A stretch of DNA of 64,000 bases, taken from positions 372,001 to 436,000 of the forward strand of contig WSYJ01000009.1 of NCBI GenBank assembly GCA_020186115.1, written 5' to 3'. The DNA comes from Histomonas meleagridis (taxonomy: Eukaryota > Parabasalia > Tritrichomonadida > Dientamoebidae). The notes beneath the pieces were generated by a model, which saw only the letters and a list, made by a program, of their open reading frames with translations, did no database searches and was not told the DNA's origin. Below are positions 40,918 to 52,009 of this stretch, piece after piece. The stretch's first letter is position 1; each line of letters opens with the position of its first letter. The translations under genes were made by a program, and so were the position numbers.

Positions 40918-41494
40918 CTCTTACAGCATTTGAAAAAAATTGAAAATTTTTTTATGAATTAAATTTTTAAACTTGAATTTATCTGATTTAATTTTTGGTA
41001 TTTTTAATATTTCTATTGCGTCATATAGGTTTTTTCCAATGTGCTGGCAGTTTAATGTTTCATTTTTTCCCATTTTAGTACTATCCGATCTTTTTTTTAA
41101 TAAATCCATTCATCGGTTCATTGGAAATTACATGTCTTGAAACTAAATATAAAACAGATCTCATAAATGATGTTGGAGAATCATTTCTTAAACAGAGTCT
41201 TCTAATATGTCCGAAAAAGTGTTCAAACTAATCTGTGCCTAATGCCCCCATATGAACTTATCTTGGATCTTGAAGAACACAACATAAAGAATATATAAGG
41301 GAAAGAACTTTATCCAATGTATTAAGATCATATGGACTCATAAATTTATGTTTTTTGGCATGGTGATATTTTGATAAAATATCTGTAGACAAAAAATATA
41401 CTCCAAGAATATGATAAAAATTGTAATCTTTCAAGAAGTGAAAGATCTTAATCCAGTACTGTTTCTGCAAGAAGTGTTGATGGGAAATACGCAA
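40918..41494 (-). pseudogene. Transposon-like protein remnant
   Basis: Minus-strand open pieces in series read FHFLKDYNFYHILGVYF, then, past two stops, FEHFFGHIRRLCLRND followed by SPTSFMRSVLYL, then NETLNCQHIGKNLYDAIEIL. The central words resemble the (E/D)xxEHFFxxxR region of P-element/THAP9-like transposases, where this Glu-Asn-Phe-Phe motif is typical. Several stops occur, so the copy is dead. The assignment to a transposon class is weak. Confidence 0.35.
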
Positions 41495-41589
41495 TTATAA
41501 CATCTGTTTAAAATGATTTGACTTGGGTCATGAGCACCCATTGTTACCTCTTAGATAAATAAGAAATTGATGATAATGCAAAATATATT

Positions 41590-41835
41590 CATTTTAATAA
41601 TTCGAAATATGTTTTAATAATTTGAAACAGCACTTCATATAGCAGTTAGAAATAATAATATAGAAATAGTAAAATTACTTTTAGATAAAGGAATTGATGT
41701 TAATGCAAAAAATATTCATTTGAATAATTTGGAATATGTTTTAATAATTTGAAATATTTTTTAATAATTCGGAATATGTTTTAGTAATTTTGGATTTATT
41801 TTAATAATTTTATATATGTTGTAATAATTTGAAAT
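41590..41835 (+). repeat. Orphan ankyrin module, family 2
   Basis: One full repeat (AVRNNNIEIVKLLLDKGIDV) flanked by the same TTTTAATAATTTG linkers as the modules at 9.6-9.97 kb but on the other strand. No DUF3447 head lies upstream. The right linker runs straight into the coiled-coil gene. Confidence 0.6.
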
Positions 41836-43305
41836 ATGTTTTGGCTTGAAAAAGTGACAGCAAAAAGAATTCCCTTAACGTCTTTTCTTCGAAAGCAGAT
41901 GAAACAAAGCAGTCCCAAAATAAGTTATTCAAATAAGAATGGACTTTTTTATCAAAGGCTTATGCAAAGAGAGAAAAACTTATCCGAAGAGAAAGCAAAG
42001 TTAGAAAGAGCAAAGCAACTTTTGGATCAGGATTATCAAGAGTACAAAAATGCACAAAACGGCCAAACAGAAACAGAACCTTACTATGTAGACCCTGACA
42101 AGTATGTTCATGCTCAAATTGATCAACCAGAAGCAGGTGAAAAATCAAAATTTCTCCAAAAGTTTTCTATAGATTTGAAATTTCAAGTAGAAAAATCCGA
42201 ATTCGAGCTATCAGAATTAAAGCGTATAACGCCTGACAAGGAAAAACACCAAATTAATTTATTAGAAGATAAACTCAAAGAATTAAAAAAACTTTCACAA
42301 CTTGTTGACAATTTAACACTTAAAGAAGAAGAAGTTGTAAAGTCAGAAATGTCATCTTTTGAACATAAAACCCAACTTAATGAAACAATCAAGAAAAAGA
42401 ATTCTTTAGAGTTTCAAAAAGGCAAAATATTAGCAAAAAAGGAAGAAATACAAACAAAATTTAATGAAGGTGAAAAAATGAACAAAGCATTTATTGATGC
42501 ACAAAACGAACTTAATGAAACAATCCTTAAAGCCGAAGAAGAACAAAAAAAATATTTTCAATTAAATGATGAACTTAAACAAAAGAAAGATAACTTAGAG
42601 AAGCAAATGAATGAGTTTGAACAAAGAGCCAAATCACTTAAAGCGAAGAAAGATAAACGCGAACAAATACAATCTGAACGCAAGCGAAATTATGAGAATA
42701 AAATGAACGAATATAAAAATCTCACAGAAGAATATTCGAACAAAATTGAAGAAATCGAAATGCAACTTGAAAATACCGAAAATAAATTTAAAGAAGAAAA
42801 GAATAAATTCGAAACAAAGAATCGATTAGACACATTAACATTACAAAACAAAATTAATGAACTAAAACAAAATAATAATTTGTTACAGAATAAAATAAAT
42901 GAAATTGGAAGAAATGATCAAAATATTATAAATCTACAAAAATCAAATAAAGTAATTAAGAATCAAAACGCAATTAAAAAAGCGCAAATAGAAAAAATAA
43001 AAAATCAAATATTTGGCGAAGAACAAGTTCCATTAATGGAAGAAAACATGCAAAAAGAATATCGAAGAATTATTAACTTAGAAAGAGAAATTAATAATTA
43101 CGCAAGTAAGTTAATGAAAGAAGAAAATGAAATAGAAACAGAAGAAGAAACTTTAAATCAAAAGTTCGATGAACTGAAATCAGAAGAAAAAATGCTTCGA
43201 ATTAGGAAAATTAACGCAGAAAGATTTTATGCGTCTTTCAAGGACCAATATGAGGCACAGCTTAAAAGATACAAAATTCTTAACTCGCATATTAATCAAG
43301 AATAA
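41836..43305 (+). CDS. Long coiled-coil protein of unknown function
   Basis: Encodes 489 residues from ATG 41836. That ATG lies in the ankyrin linker, so the original start may be a later Met (MKQSSPK at 41899). From residue ~45 to the end the protein is almost all Glu/Lys/Asn-rich heptads (QREKNLSEEKAKLERAKQLL; EGEKMNKAFIDAQNELNETI; EMQLENTENKFKEEKNKFE). One break occurs near residue 85-110 with YYVDPDKYVHAQIDQP. There is no head domain, membrane span or catalytic motif. The layout is like trichomonad cytoskeletal or flagellar-associated coiled coils. The module upstream may have replaced the original promoter. Confidence 0.65.
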   Translation: MFWLEKVTAKRIPLTSFLRKQMKQSSPKISYSNKNGLFYQRLMQREKNLSEEKAKLERAKQLLDQDYQEYKNAQNGQTETEPYYVDPDKYVHAQIDQPEAGEKSKFLQKFSIDLKFQVEKSEFELSELKRITPDKEKHQINLLEDKLKELKKLSQLVDNLTLKEEEVVKSEMSSFEHKTQLNETIKKKNSLEFQKGKILAKKEEIQTKFNEGEKMNKAFIDAQNELNETILKAEEEQKKYFQLNDELKQKKDNLEKQMNEFEQRAKSLKAKKDKREQIQSERKRNYENKMNEYKNLTEEYSNKIEEIEMQLENTENKFKEEKNKFETKNRLDTLTLQNKINELKQNNNLLQNKINEIGRNDQNIINLQKSNKVIKNQNAIKKAQIEKIKNQIFGEEQVPLMEENMQKEYRRIINLEREINNYASKLMKEENEIETEEETLNQKFDELKSEEKMLRIRKINAERFYASFKDQYEAQLKRYKILNSHINQE

Positions 43306-43508
43306 ATTTTTTGTTTTTATAATTATTTTTTGTTTTATGCTGAAGTGAATCGATTCCGGTTTTTTATGCCGGAAATTTTCTTAGAAAATAATTATGCCAA
43401 GAAAAAGAACGTTAAAGCGAACCGTTTAAAAATTCATTTTATCACCATTTTAAACAAATTCAAATCTCTTTCCTTTCAATATATCTTCCTACCAGTTCAA
43501 TTGGTAGT

Positions 43509-43881
43509 TTAAGAAAGTCGTTGACGGCACAAATAAGGTTGTTGATGTCATTAATGAAGTTACAAACTATGATGATGAACTTTATCAAGATTCAGAGGAA
43601 AGCAAGTTACCCTTAAGGGGATCGTCAAGAGTGTAGCTAATGTTGTCGAAGTCTATGGGATAGCATCTGTCGACAGCTTCACGCCTGAAGAAGCAGATCA
43701 AATCATGATAAAGCTCTTAAAGAGTTAATTAAAATTGAAAATGAAAAATGGTAGCGGTTCGAATTAAGCATATCAGAATTAGCTTTTAAATCCAGCGATT
43801 GCTTTGATTGATGAAAAAGATGATCCGAAACCATTGGAAAATATGGAAAAAAACGAGGAAAAAGAGGAGGAACAAGAATAA
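43509..43881 (+). pseudogene. Decayed gene remnant of unknown family
   Basis: Reads KVVDGTNKVVDVINEVTNY in one frame, then GIVKSVANVVEVYGIASVDS and FTPEEADQIMIKLLKS in another, and ends in an acidic tail (PLENMEKNEEKEEEQE). Frame changes and stops lie between the pieces. The composition is clearly coding. I do not recognise the family. Confidence 0.4.
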
Positions 43882-44757
43882 TAAATAAAATGGTGTAATA
43901 TATATAAAATCATGAAATGTGTAATGTTGTATGATATTAAATTAAAAATGTATTCATAAGTAAAAGTTTTAATGAGCTTTCACCAAATACAATGCCCACT
44001 AAACAATTTCTGATAATTTTTACTATAATATTTTGAGTTATTATAATTTATTTAAGTATAACTTACTAATTTTGTAAATTTTGCGATAACTCAAAAAAGT
44101 GAAAGATGATATTATAGCTTAGTTAATATTAAAGGTGTAAATAACGAGATCTCTCATTAATATATGAGAGTAGATACTTAATATTAAAATGATTGACTTT
44201 GGTTTTTTACGACCTAATTTATAAATTTTTAGCTTGAGCGTTTTGAACCAAAGCCAAAACGATCGTGTCATTAAAATTTTGGGTATACCCATCGATGCGA
44301 ACAATAGATAACCGTTAAGAAATCAAATTCATTGTTGAAGAGAAAACAAGTTATATCCAGTGTATGTTTTTGTACATCTATATAACTTTGATTCTATCTC
44401 AAATTGTATGTGTTAGTCTAAGTTTTTTAAGAGATAAAAAAATTTATACTCTAAAATCACAAATCAACAAAATTTATAAAAATATTCGCATTATGAAACA
44501 TATACCATGTAATATGCTTAGTAAAAACAAAAACCTTGATGTTGTATTTCAAAAAAGTTTACTTTTTAATTCCAATTTTTTTTCATTTCATTTGTTAAAT
44601 AAAAATAATTTCTTTAAGAACAAAGAAATGTTTCAAATGAAAAAAATGTATTTATTAATATATTTCAAATCAAACATCCAATTAATCAACCTTCAAAATA
44701 TAAGCACAAAATATTTAAAATATTTATTTTTATTCAATATTTCAACATTAATAATTT
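43882..44757. other. AT-rich region upstream of the BspA-like pseudogene
   Basis: Contains AACCGTTAAG at about 44311. An open stretch 44364-44774 is rich in Phe/Lys/Asn/Ile (composition of plain AT-rich DNA), and I do not call it a gene. Confidence 0.35.
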
Positions 44758-46172
44758 ATGTTTTTTGTCTTTAATTTTATTTTCTTGAGGTTATTTTCAA
44801 ATAATTCATTTAAAAAATATAATATCAACAAAACAAAATGTAACATACAAATTATTTCATTAATATTTATTTTATTTATCAAAAATTCATTTCAATTTGT
44901 ATATGTTAATGAAAATCAAACATTAATATTAAATAATGAAACTGATTTTTCAAATGATTATGAAAATCATCAAAATTCAGCACAACATTTAATCATTGAA
45001 GGAATTGATACAATACCAAGTTCAGCTTTTTGCAAAATGGAATTCATTATCTTCAGTTGAAATTGGTAAATTAGTTTATACAATTGGTCAAAAATGCATT
45101 TTCAAGCTGTAATAACTTAGAAATTGTTGAATTAGGAGAAGATTTAATAACAATTGGAAACTATGCATTTCAAAGCTGTGTTAATATCAAAAACATTACA
45201 ATTCCAAAATCAGTCACATCAATATCAGCAAATCCATTTATATATTGTTCAAAAACTTCAATTTATTTATGTTTCCAATGAAAATTTATATTATTCTAAT
45301 TATGAAAATGATGGAATTTTATATGATAAAAATATTGAAAAATTAATTATTTATCCACCAGGAAATGTAACAAATTCATATACAATACTAAATTCAGTTA
45401 TATCAATATGTGAAAGAGCATTTATGACATGTTATAATATCAAAACGATTATTCTTGAAGAAAATGTTGAAACTATTGAAAGTTATGCATTTTATTCATG
45501 TTCTAATTTAGAAACACTTTTTATTGGCGAAAAATGTTAAAACAATTGGAAATTATGCATTTTCTTATTGTCCATCACTTAAATGTATTTATTTTAATGG
45601 TAATGAATCACCAACAGTTGGAAATGGATTTGATGGTGTCACAGTTACATCTGTTATGGTGCCTTCGACATATAATGGTGACACATTTGGCAGTTTTCTG
45701 TTGCCAAAGGAACAATAATTGACGAATGCATTCCATCAACACAAACATTTTCTCAATCAAATATATTTACTAATTCAAATACATTTTCGAATTCAAATTC
45801 ATTTTCATTATCAAATACTTTTTTTTTTTTTTTTAACTTTACTAAATCAAATTCATTTTCATTATCGAATACTTTTTCTAATTCAAATACATTTACTAAT
45901 TCAAATACATATAATAAATCAAGCGCATTTTCATTATCAAATACATTCACTAAATCAAATACGTTTATTCAATATCAAAGCATCACTGTATCAATTTCGA
46001 ATATAACATTAGCTAATACATTTACATTAACATATACATTATCATTTACATATTATATTTCGATCATAAATTTCACATATTCGAATAGTTTTATAATTTC
46101 AAATATTAATGTTAATAACACTCTCTCAAATATATATATTCAAAGTATGTTTATTTATTATGAATATACGAT
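44758..46172 (+). pseudogene. BspA-like leucine-rich-repeat surface protein, broken
   Basis: A hydrophobic N-terminus (IISLIFILFIKNSF) is followed by TpLRR/BspA-type repeats in shifting frames: IIEGIDTIPSSAF, NAFSSCNNLEIVELGEDLIT, NYAFQSCVNIKNITIPKSVT, RAFMTCYNIKTIILEENVET and NYAFSYCPSLKCIYFNG. An LRR cap (VTSVMVPSTYNGDTFGSF) and a Ser/Asn/Thr stalk (FSLSNTF, FTKSNTF) follow. At least four frame changes (about 45040, 45090, 45260, 45540, 45720) and a T16 run disturb the frame. The stalk ends abruptly at about 46172, where the Rep element begins. The intact relative at 57773 has the same order. Confidence 0.85.
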
Positions 46173-46416
46173 TGCCCTTAAGTAGGCCAACATTACTGAA
46201 ATATATGGATTTAACTTGACCTTCATTGTCTGGCATAAGACATGGAGCAGGGGGAGTAAATACTGGAGGAGGTATTGGATACGGTTTTTCATCGTCTTCC
46301 GATTGTAAGGATTCAGGATAAACATTATTAAAATCAAAATTGTCGTCGCTAAAACCAAAATTATCAAAGGATTCTTCATATTCCATGGATCTAAAAATAA
46401 AAATGATTTTTCCCAC
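46172..46416 (-). CDS. Truncated small acidic protein, divergent from Rep
   Basis: The likely start is the Met of MEYEESFDNFGFSDDNFDF (about 46386). The product is acidic and then Pro-rich (YPIPPPVFTPPAPCLMP) and reaches the element edge after FSNVGLLKG. It lies head to head with Rep across a 200-bp gap. The true C-terminus seems to be missing, as if the element was opened inside this gene. Family unknown. Confidence 0.45.
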
Positions 46417-46442
46417 ATAATGTCAAGTTAGGAACTTGCTTA

Positions 46443-46482
46443 TGACATGTTACATGAAAAACTTTAATTTTACAACATGTCA
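46443..46482. other. 9-bp inverted repeat in the Rep upstream region
   Basis: TGACATGTT at 46443-46451 and AACATGTCA at 46474-46482, a perfect 9-bp pair with a 22-base spacer, in the gap between the divergent small gene and Rep. It could be a Rep or regulator binding site, or a minor hairpin. Confidence 0.4.
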
Positions 46483-46612
46483 ATTGAATACTTTACTAAA
46501 AAAGAAGAAAATTGAATAGAAAAAATTCCAACGGTTAAGAAATGTATGAGATACAAATTATAAAATAAAATTTCAATGGATATATTTGGTCGGATAAAAT
46601 CAGTTCATTCAG

Positions 46613-47572
46613 ATGGAAGTAAATCCACGAGCCAAAAGGTGGTGTTTTACGTGGAACAACCCACCAGATAATTGGCAAACATTATTATCAGTAAAAGATG
46701 CAGTGGAAGATTTAAATACAATGTTAAGAAATAATATTATCAATGACATCAAAAGATTAATTGCAGAAGAGGAATTCGCTCCCTCGACGGGAACTAAACA
46801 CATTCAGGGATATTTACATGTAGAAAAAAATTATTATAGAAACACATTAAGTGCAGCTTTCCCAGGTTGTTATTTTTATAGTTGCAAATGGGTCAGAATT
46901 GTACAATTATAGATATTGCACAAAAACAGGAAGAAATATTTTAAAGTTAGGAGAATTTACTCAAGATACTGAGAAGTATATTTCAAAAATTAGAACGGAC
47001 CAAGAAATTGTTGGATGATTTAATTACAATACCATGGTTGGAATTCACTAATAAATATCCATTAGAGGCGTTTCACCAAAGGAACAAATTATTGGATTGG
47101 AAGAGTGATCATATCAAAAAATGTAATGCATGGAATGGAAATCTGAAATTAAAGAACTGGTGGATATGGGGACCACCTGGAGTCGGAAAGAGTAGATGGG
47201 TGAGGAACCAATTCGAGCCAAATGAGATATGTACGAAGTGGCAAAAATAAATGGTTTGATGGTTATGATGACTTGGAAACAAAGTGCATACTATTCGAAG
47301 ATGTAGACCCTGATAAAATTAAAGTATTGATGTCATTCCTGAAGACTTGGGCAGATCGTTACTATCAAACACAAGAAATAAAAGGAGCAAGAACAGTGAT
47401 TAATCCGGGTAAATGGTTCATAGTAATCACTGCAAATTACTCAATGGAAGAATGCATAGAAAATAAAGTAGATCTGGATGCCTTACGAAGAAGATTTACT
47501 GAAGTCGAAATAAAATCTGAAGAAGATGTATTCCTAAGTACCAGACTGGATAAGTCTATTTTAATGAATTAA
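46613..47572 (+). pseudogene. CRESS-type Rep (HUH nuclease plus superfamily 3 helicase), frame-broken
   Basis: Starts at an ATG (46613). Motif I is WCFTWNNPP (residues ~9-17), motif II HIQGYLHV, and motif III YCTK (second frame, about 46914), together the rolling-circle endonuclease. The helicase follows: Walker A GPPGVGKS (third frame), NKWFDGY, Walker B ILFEDVDPD, motif C ITANYS and the Arg-finger region RRRF (fourth frame). The gene needs three frame changes, near 46870, 46985-47008 and 47225-47245, all in the same direction. Otherwise every motif is kept. Rep of this type starts rolling-circle replication of small circular ssDNA viruses and plasmids. An AACGGTTAAG element lies about 80 bp upstream. 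Probably a recently decayed integrated copy. Confidence 0.88.
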
Positions 47573-47938
47573 ATAAAAAATTAATTCATTTTGCAATTTA
47601 ACCTTAAATGTTATTGAAGGTACCTAAATTGAATGCCTATTCAATTGGAATAAAAATCCTATCGTTTAACGGTCACCAAAAAGACGATCAAAATGAATTG
47701 AATTTCAACGTAAAGTATTCAATTAAAAGTGAACTGAAGTATTCAATTGGTACAAAAAATAATTTAGAGCCTAGGTAATAATCCTTTGGAGGTACCAACT
47801 AACGTCCTCCGCAGGAAAAGACTAGGCTCTAAATATTTTTATTTTTAATCGTCCTAAATAACGGTCAACAACAAAAAGAAAAAGTGCCTAACCCCCACCC
47901 CTGTTGCACTTTATCTACTTCTCTGGTCTCCGCCCTTG
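47573..47938. other. Convergent intergenic region of the Rep element
   Basis: Between the Rep stop and the displaced end of the partner gene. Contains AACGGTCA words (47668, 47872), several ATTCAATTG words (47619, 47706, 47750) and the long stem-loop described separately. Confidence 0.5.
47763..47833. other. Two-tier stem-loop, candidate replication origin of the Rep element
   Basis: Outer stem TTTAGAGCCTAG (47763-47774) pairs perfectly with CTAGGCTCTAAA (47822-47833). An inner stem CCTTTGGAGG (47783-47792) pairs 8 of 10 with CCTCCGCAGG (47806-47815) and leaves a 13-base loop. Rolling-circle elements use such stem-loops as origins, although the loop does not hold a TANTATTAC-type nonanucleotide. 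A 3'-end processing signal shared by the two convergent genes is the alternative. Confidence 0.5.
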
Positions 47939-48125
47939 GTACTCTCCAACCTAATGGGAAAATTTGAATACCTTCCTCTCAAAAAGTGGAAATGCCTTTC
48001 AATTATGCGTGATTTTTTGAATAGCATTGAAAAATTCCCTTCCAAAATATTTTTGTGGGAAAATATTCCTTCTCAAATTTGATTTCTATGTTCTACATTT
48101 TTTGACATATAAATTTCTGGAAATT
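47939..48125 (+). repeat. Left terminal inverted repeat
   Basis: Pairs with 55205-55410. Includes TTTCAATTATGCGTGATTTT and TTTCTATGTTC. Differences from the right copy are a 17-bp insertion/deletion and scattered substitutions in the inner half. Confidence 0.88.
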
Positions 48126-50640
48126 TATAAAATGTCACCAAATAGATTTTTACTTTAAACGGTCGCCACCAAAAAAATATTGCTTTGTTGATAAATCAGT
48201 ACACATTCATAATTTTGATTTGTAAACCAAAAAATATCTATAATAATTAATGCTTATTGTTAAATATTAAAATATTCGAATTTTTTTTATGATAGATAAT
48301 CATTTTCACTTAAAATTAAATAGTTGAAAAATATCTTTATCACATTTTTTAAAATTATATGATATATTAAAAGTTTCATTAATTTTGATTTATATTCAGT
48401 TAATATTGAGATTTATTCATTTTTAAAATCAATTCTCAAGATTTTTTTTTAAAAACAACATAAAGAATAATAAATAAACATGAATTAACTATAGCATTCA
48501 TTAATGAACATGAGTAGGTATATATACAAACACAAATGAATTTGAATTAACATAAGTAAACATGGAGAATCATGAGTGAATAAGCTACAAGATATAATGA
48601 ATCAAATGAAATAACAATATTATTTGAATTCATTTAAAGTAATTTTCGATTCAATACTGTATAAAGTTTATTCAAACTAAGTGTCCTTACTTTATTGTGA
48701 ATAAAAAGAATAATTAGAATCCCTTACTATTATTCGAATGAAATACAACACGAAAAATCGCATGGTTTTAACATATATGAACATAATACAATATGAGATA
48801 AAATATTTTGGAGAAATTGACATCGCTGATTTTGGAATTATAATTTCATGTAATAATATTCTATAAAATAAGTTATTCTATTGTAATAAAGAGAATTAGG
48901 TATTTCAACATTTATTATATGGCTGTGTTCATAAAAAACAAGATTTTTTAATAACATTTGTATATAAAATTATAATTTTATTAGTGTATTTTATTCCTTT
49001 AATCATTTATAATAATGTTAACATGTTAATAAATATCTATAAAGCTCCATTTACGATTCCATAATCGCAAAAGACTAGTTTTTACAAACAATTTTGGTAA
49101 TAGGGGGAAAAAAAAAGTTAACATAGGATAACATTGAAAAACACTTAATATACATGTCCATTAACAAATATAACATAGCATGAATTAAATTAATAAATAT
49201 GAGTATATATGATTTTTAAATATGTATATTATATTAATTTGTTTATTATAATAAATTATGACTTCTCTACCTTAATTTAGTCTCTCTCTTATGATTTAAA
49301 TAATGAAATTTTTTTCAAATATTCTAAGTTATCTTGATCTATCAATGAACAAAATGTATAAATTTAATATAATTATATGAATTATTATGATACCTAACTT
49401 AAAAAAAAATTCTTTATATTATGCATAAGAAATAGTAGTAACTTGAAATGTAATAAAAGTAATTGTACTTAATGAATTTGATATAAAATATATAAGAGAG
49501 CGTAGATTTCATTCATTATTATAGAGAGGAAACTATAAAATATTTAAAAATGATTTTTTCGGAAAATTATATTTATGCTACAATTATATAAATTGTAAAT
49601 TACAATTATTTTTTGGATCAAGGTTCGTGAAATCACCTATAAAAATCTTTAATAATGTTATATTTCAATGGATATATATATATAAGTGATTTATAATTAC
49701 AAATAAGACTTTTAAGATCTAAAATGAAAATGTTTTCATGTTGAACTATTTCAAGATTAATATACAGTTTATTAATGATTATTAATTATAACTATGATTA
49801 AAAAATGAACTAATTGTGATCATATCAAAAAATGATCGATAAATTCATATTTCCCATAAAATCAATTAGCATAATGACAATAACTTTATACACTTATTTT
49901 CTTGGTAACTTTGAAAATATTATAAGATATACATTCATGTACATATGAGACTTTGAATAAGTTGAATCCCCGTGTTTTTGGTAATATTTGAACAAAGATT
50001 ATTATCGAATTAAAATTATATCAATTTTTGTCATTAAAAATTATATATTTCATTAGATTTATATTTCAAAAAATATTCTAACATTTTTTAAAAATAGAAT
50101 GAATTATTTCACTATTTTTTTCATACAAAAATGAAAAAGTTACGAGATAATAATATTATCGCTCATATCTGAATGTGTGTAATGGTAAAAAAAAAAAAAA
50201 AAATGTTCACTTTTTGAATGAATGTTTGGAATTACCTGCTTTTTACGCAGAATTTTCTGTATGAATATTGAATTATCATTCAATAATTGAATGAACATCA
50301 TTTTACCGAAAATTATTATATTTTTTTTTCAAGATTGCAATATATTTGGTTGTACAAAATTCGAGTGATGAAATATGTATACATTACTAAACATGAGAAA
50401 TGTGATTGAAATCCGAAATTAGAAAAATTTATAAATTTAATTATCCCTAAAAAATCCAATTTTTAATGTATATAATAATATTTTATCGAAGTTTTTAACA
50501 TATGTCAAGTTTATTAATGAGCTATATTAATGAATTTATTTGATTTTTAAAAATTGATATGATTTTTTTTGAAATCAAATTAATGTAAAAAAATTAATAG
50601 GACTAAAGTGTATATAATACATTAAGGTTTACCACAATAT
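48126..50640. other. AT-rich interior of the inverted-repeat element, left part
   Basis: About 2.5 kb without a supported gene. Contains AAACGGTCGCCACC at about 48156 and long A or T runs (A16 near 50190). Nothing else recognised. Confidence 0.45.
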
Positions 50641-50649
50641 AGGATTGAT

Positions 50650-50990
50650 TAATTACGATTTTTTCCAAAAATTAAATTTTCGAAATTTCGAAAATTTGTA
50701 ACAAAAAATTTAAACAAATCAATATTTAAATAATATAATAAAATATGTCATCAAATAAAGATAATATATACATATTTTTCGAAAATTAAATTTTCAAAAT
50801 TTCGAAATTTGTAACAAAAAATTTAAACAAAACCAAATCTAAACATTATAACAAGATATGTTATCAAATAAAGATAATATATACATATTTTTCAAAAATT
50901 AAATTTTCGAAATTTCGAAATTTGTGACATAAATTTTCACGAATCGATATTTAAATAACATAATAAAATATTATTTATATTTCTTTCCTC
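50650..50990. repeat. Three tandem copies of a 113-bp AT-rich unit
   Basis: Equivalent GTAACAAAA/GTGAC points lie at 50698, 50811 and 50924. Each unit carries the self-complementary word AATTTCGAAATT and the words AAAGATAATATATACAT. Confidence 0.75.
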
Positions 50991-51043
50991 AATTTTCTAA
51001 AAATAAAAAAATGATCATAACAATCGAAGATATGAATTTTTAC

Positions 51044-52009
51044 TTATTCCAACTCTTCTTCTTCTCCATCGCAATCAATTACTTTTGTAAACTTTGTGTC
51101 TGCAATTAATTGAACGGCGGCCCTAAACATTTGATCCTTATTGTGAATAACATTCCATCTCCACATGAACTCTGATATATGTTCATTGACTTTATTTTCT
51201 GGGATTCCTTCATATCTTTTATTAATTTTTTTAGTTCCCTCCAAAGTCTTTATATCATTTGAGTTTGCGCTTTAGGTTCATAATCAACAAAATTACATGA
51301 ATGATTAACAGTTTCTTGCTCGTAATCATTGTCATCTTCAAGAAAAGTCATACGCTTTCCAGCAATCAGAAATTATTTTTGTTTCAGGTAATATATGATT
51401 ACGAATCTCTTCTTCTAATGTTTCTCTTGTTCGATCAGGTACAACAAGACAAAAGAATTGTCTATCTTCCACACAAATTCCCCCAAAGATCCACACTTGA
51501 TTTAAACATCGTCCAACATTATATTTTCTTCGGCACATTAAAGTTTCATCAATTTGAACAGTTTTATCAGGACCGCCAACAACAAGACCTTCTAAAGATA
51601 AAACATATGCATCACATGCATTTCTAAATAAAGTAAAATAATAAGTCACTGTGTTTCTGCTCACTCCTACTTCTCTTGCAGTATCTTTACATGAATATTT
51701 ATATACCCAACAATATAATAAATAAAAAATCTTAGAAAGTGGTATTTTTGCCGAGTAAAAAATACTTCCATATAAAATACTTTTTGATTTGTGGCATCTT
51801 GGGCATATCCATTTGTATCCAAATCCTTTTGAAGAATCTCTGTAGATCTGCATATCGAAATTACATTTTTCACACATCATTTGATTATAAATAACTCCAT
51901 TCTGTAATGCAAATTGAATAGCTGCGTCTTCATTCGTAAAAAGCCAAAAATAAGAGAGAGTATTATCGATAAACGGGAAAGATAATTGTTGAGGCTGATT
52001 GTAATCCAT
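51044..52009 (-). pseudogene. IS1595/Merlin (ISXO2-like) transposase, broken
   Basis: Reads from ATG 52009 with an N-terminal zinc ribbon (CEKCNF, WICPRCHKSKSI), helix-turn-helix words (KDTAREVGVSRNTVTYYF), and the DDE domain with QIDETLMCRRKYNVGR (first Asp), GGICV and ISDCWKAY (second Asp). The frame breaks near 51333, where TVNHSCNFVDY continues in another frame to a stop. A third frame from about 51244 gives HISEFMWRWN with the catalytic Glu region. Two shifts and a stop make it inactive. Its own element ends were not found. Confidence 0.85.

Noticed and set aside
44364-44774. 136-codon open stretch before the BspA-like pseudogene
   Set aside because: Composition (Lys, Asn, Ile, Phe, Leu) is what random AT-rich DNA gives; no motif or conserved pattern.
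51044-52009. The enclosed transposase as the mover of the 7.46-kb element
   Set aside because: IS1595/Merlin enzymes make 8-9 bp duplications; the flanks here share at most GTAC. It is kept as a passenger.
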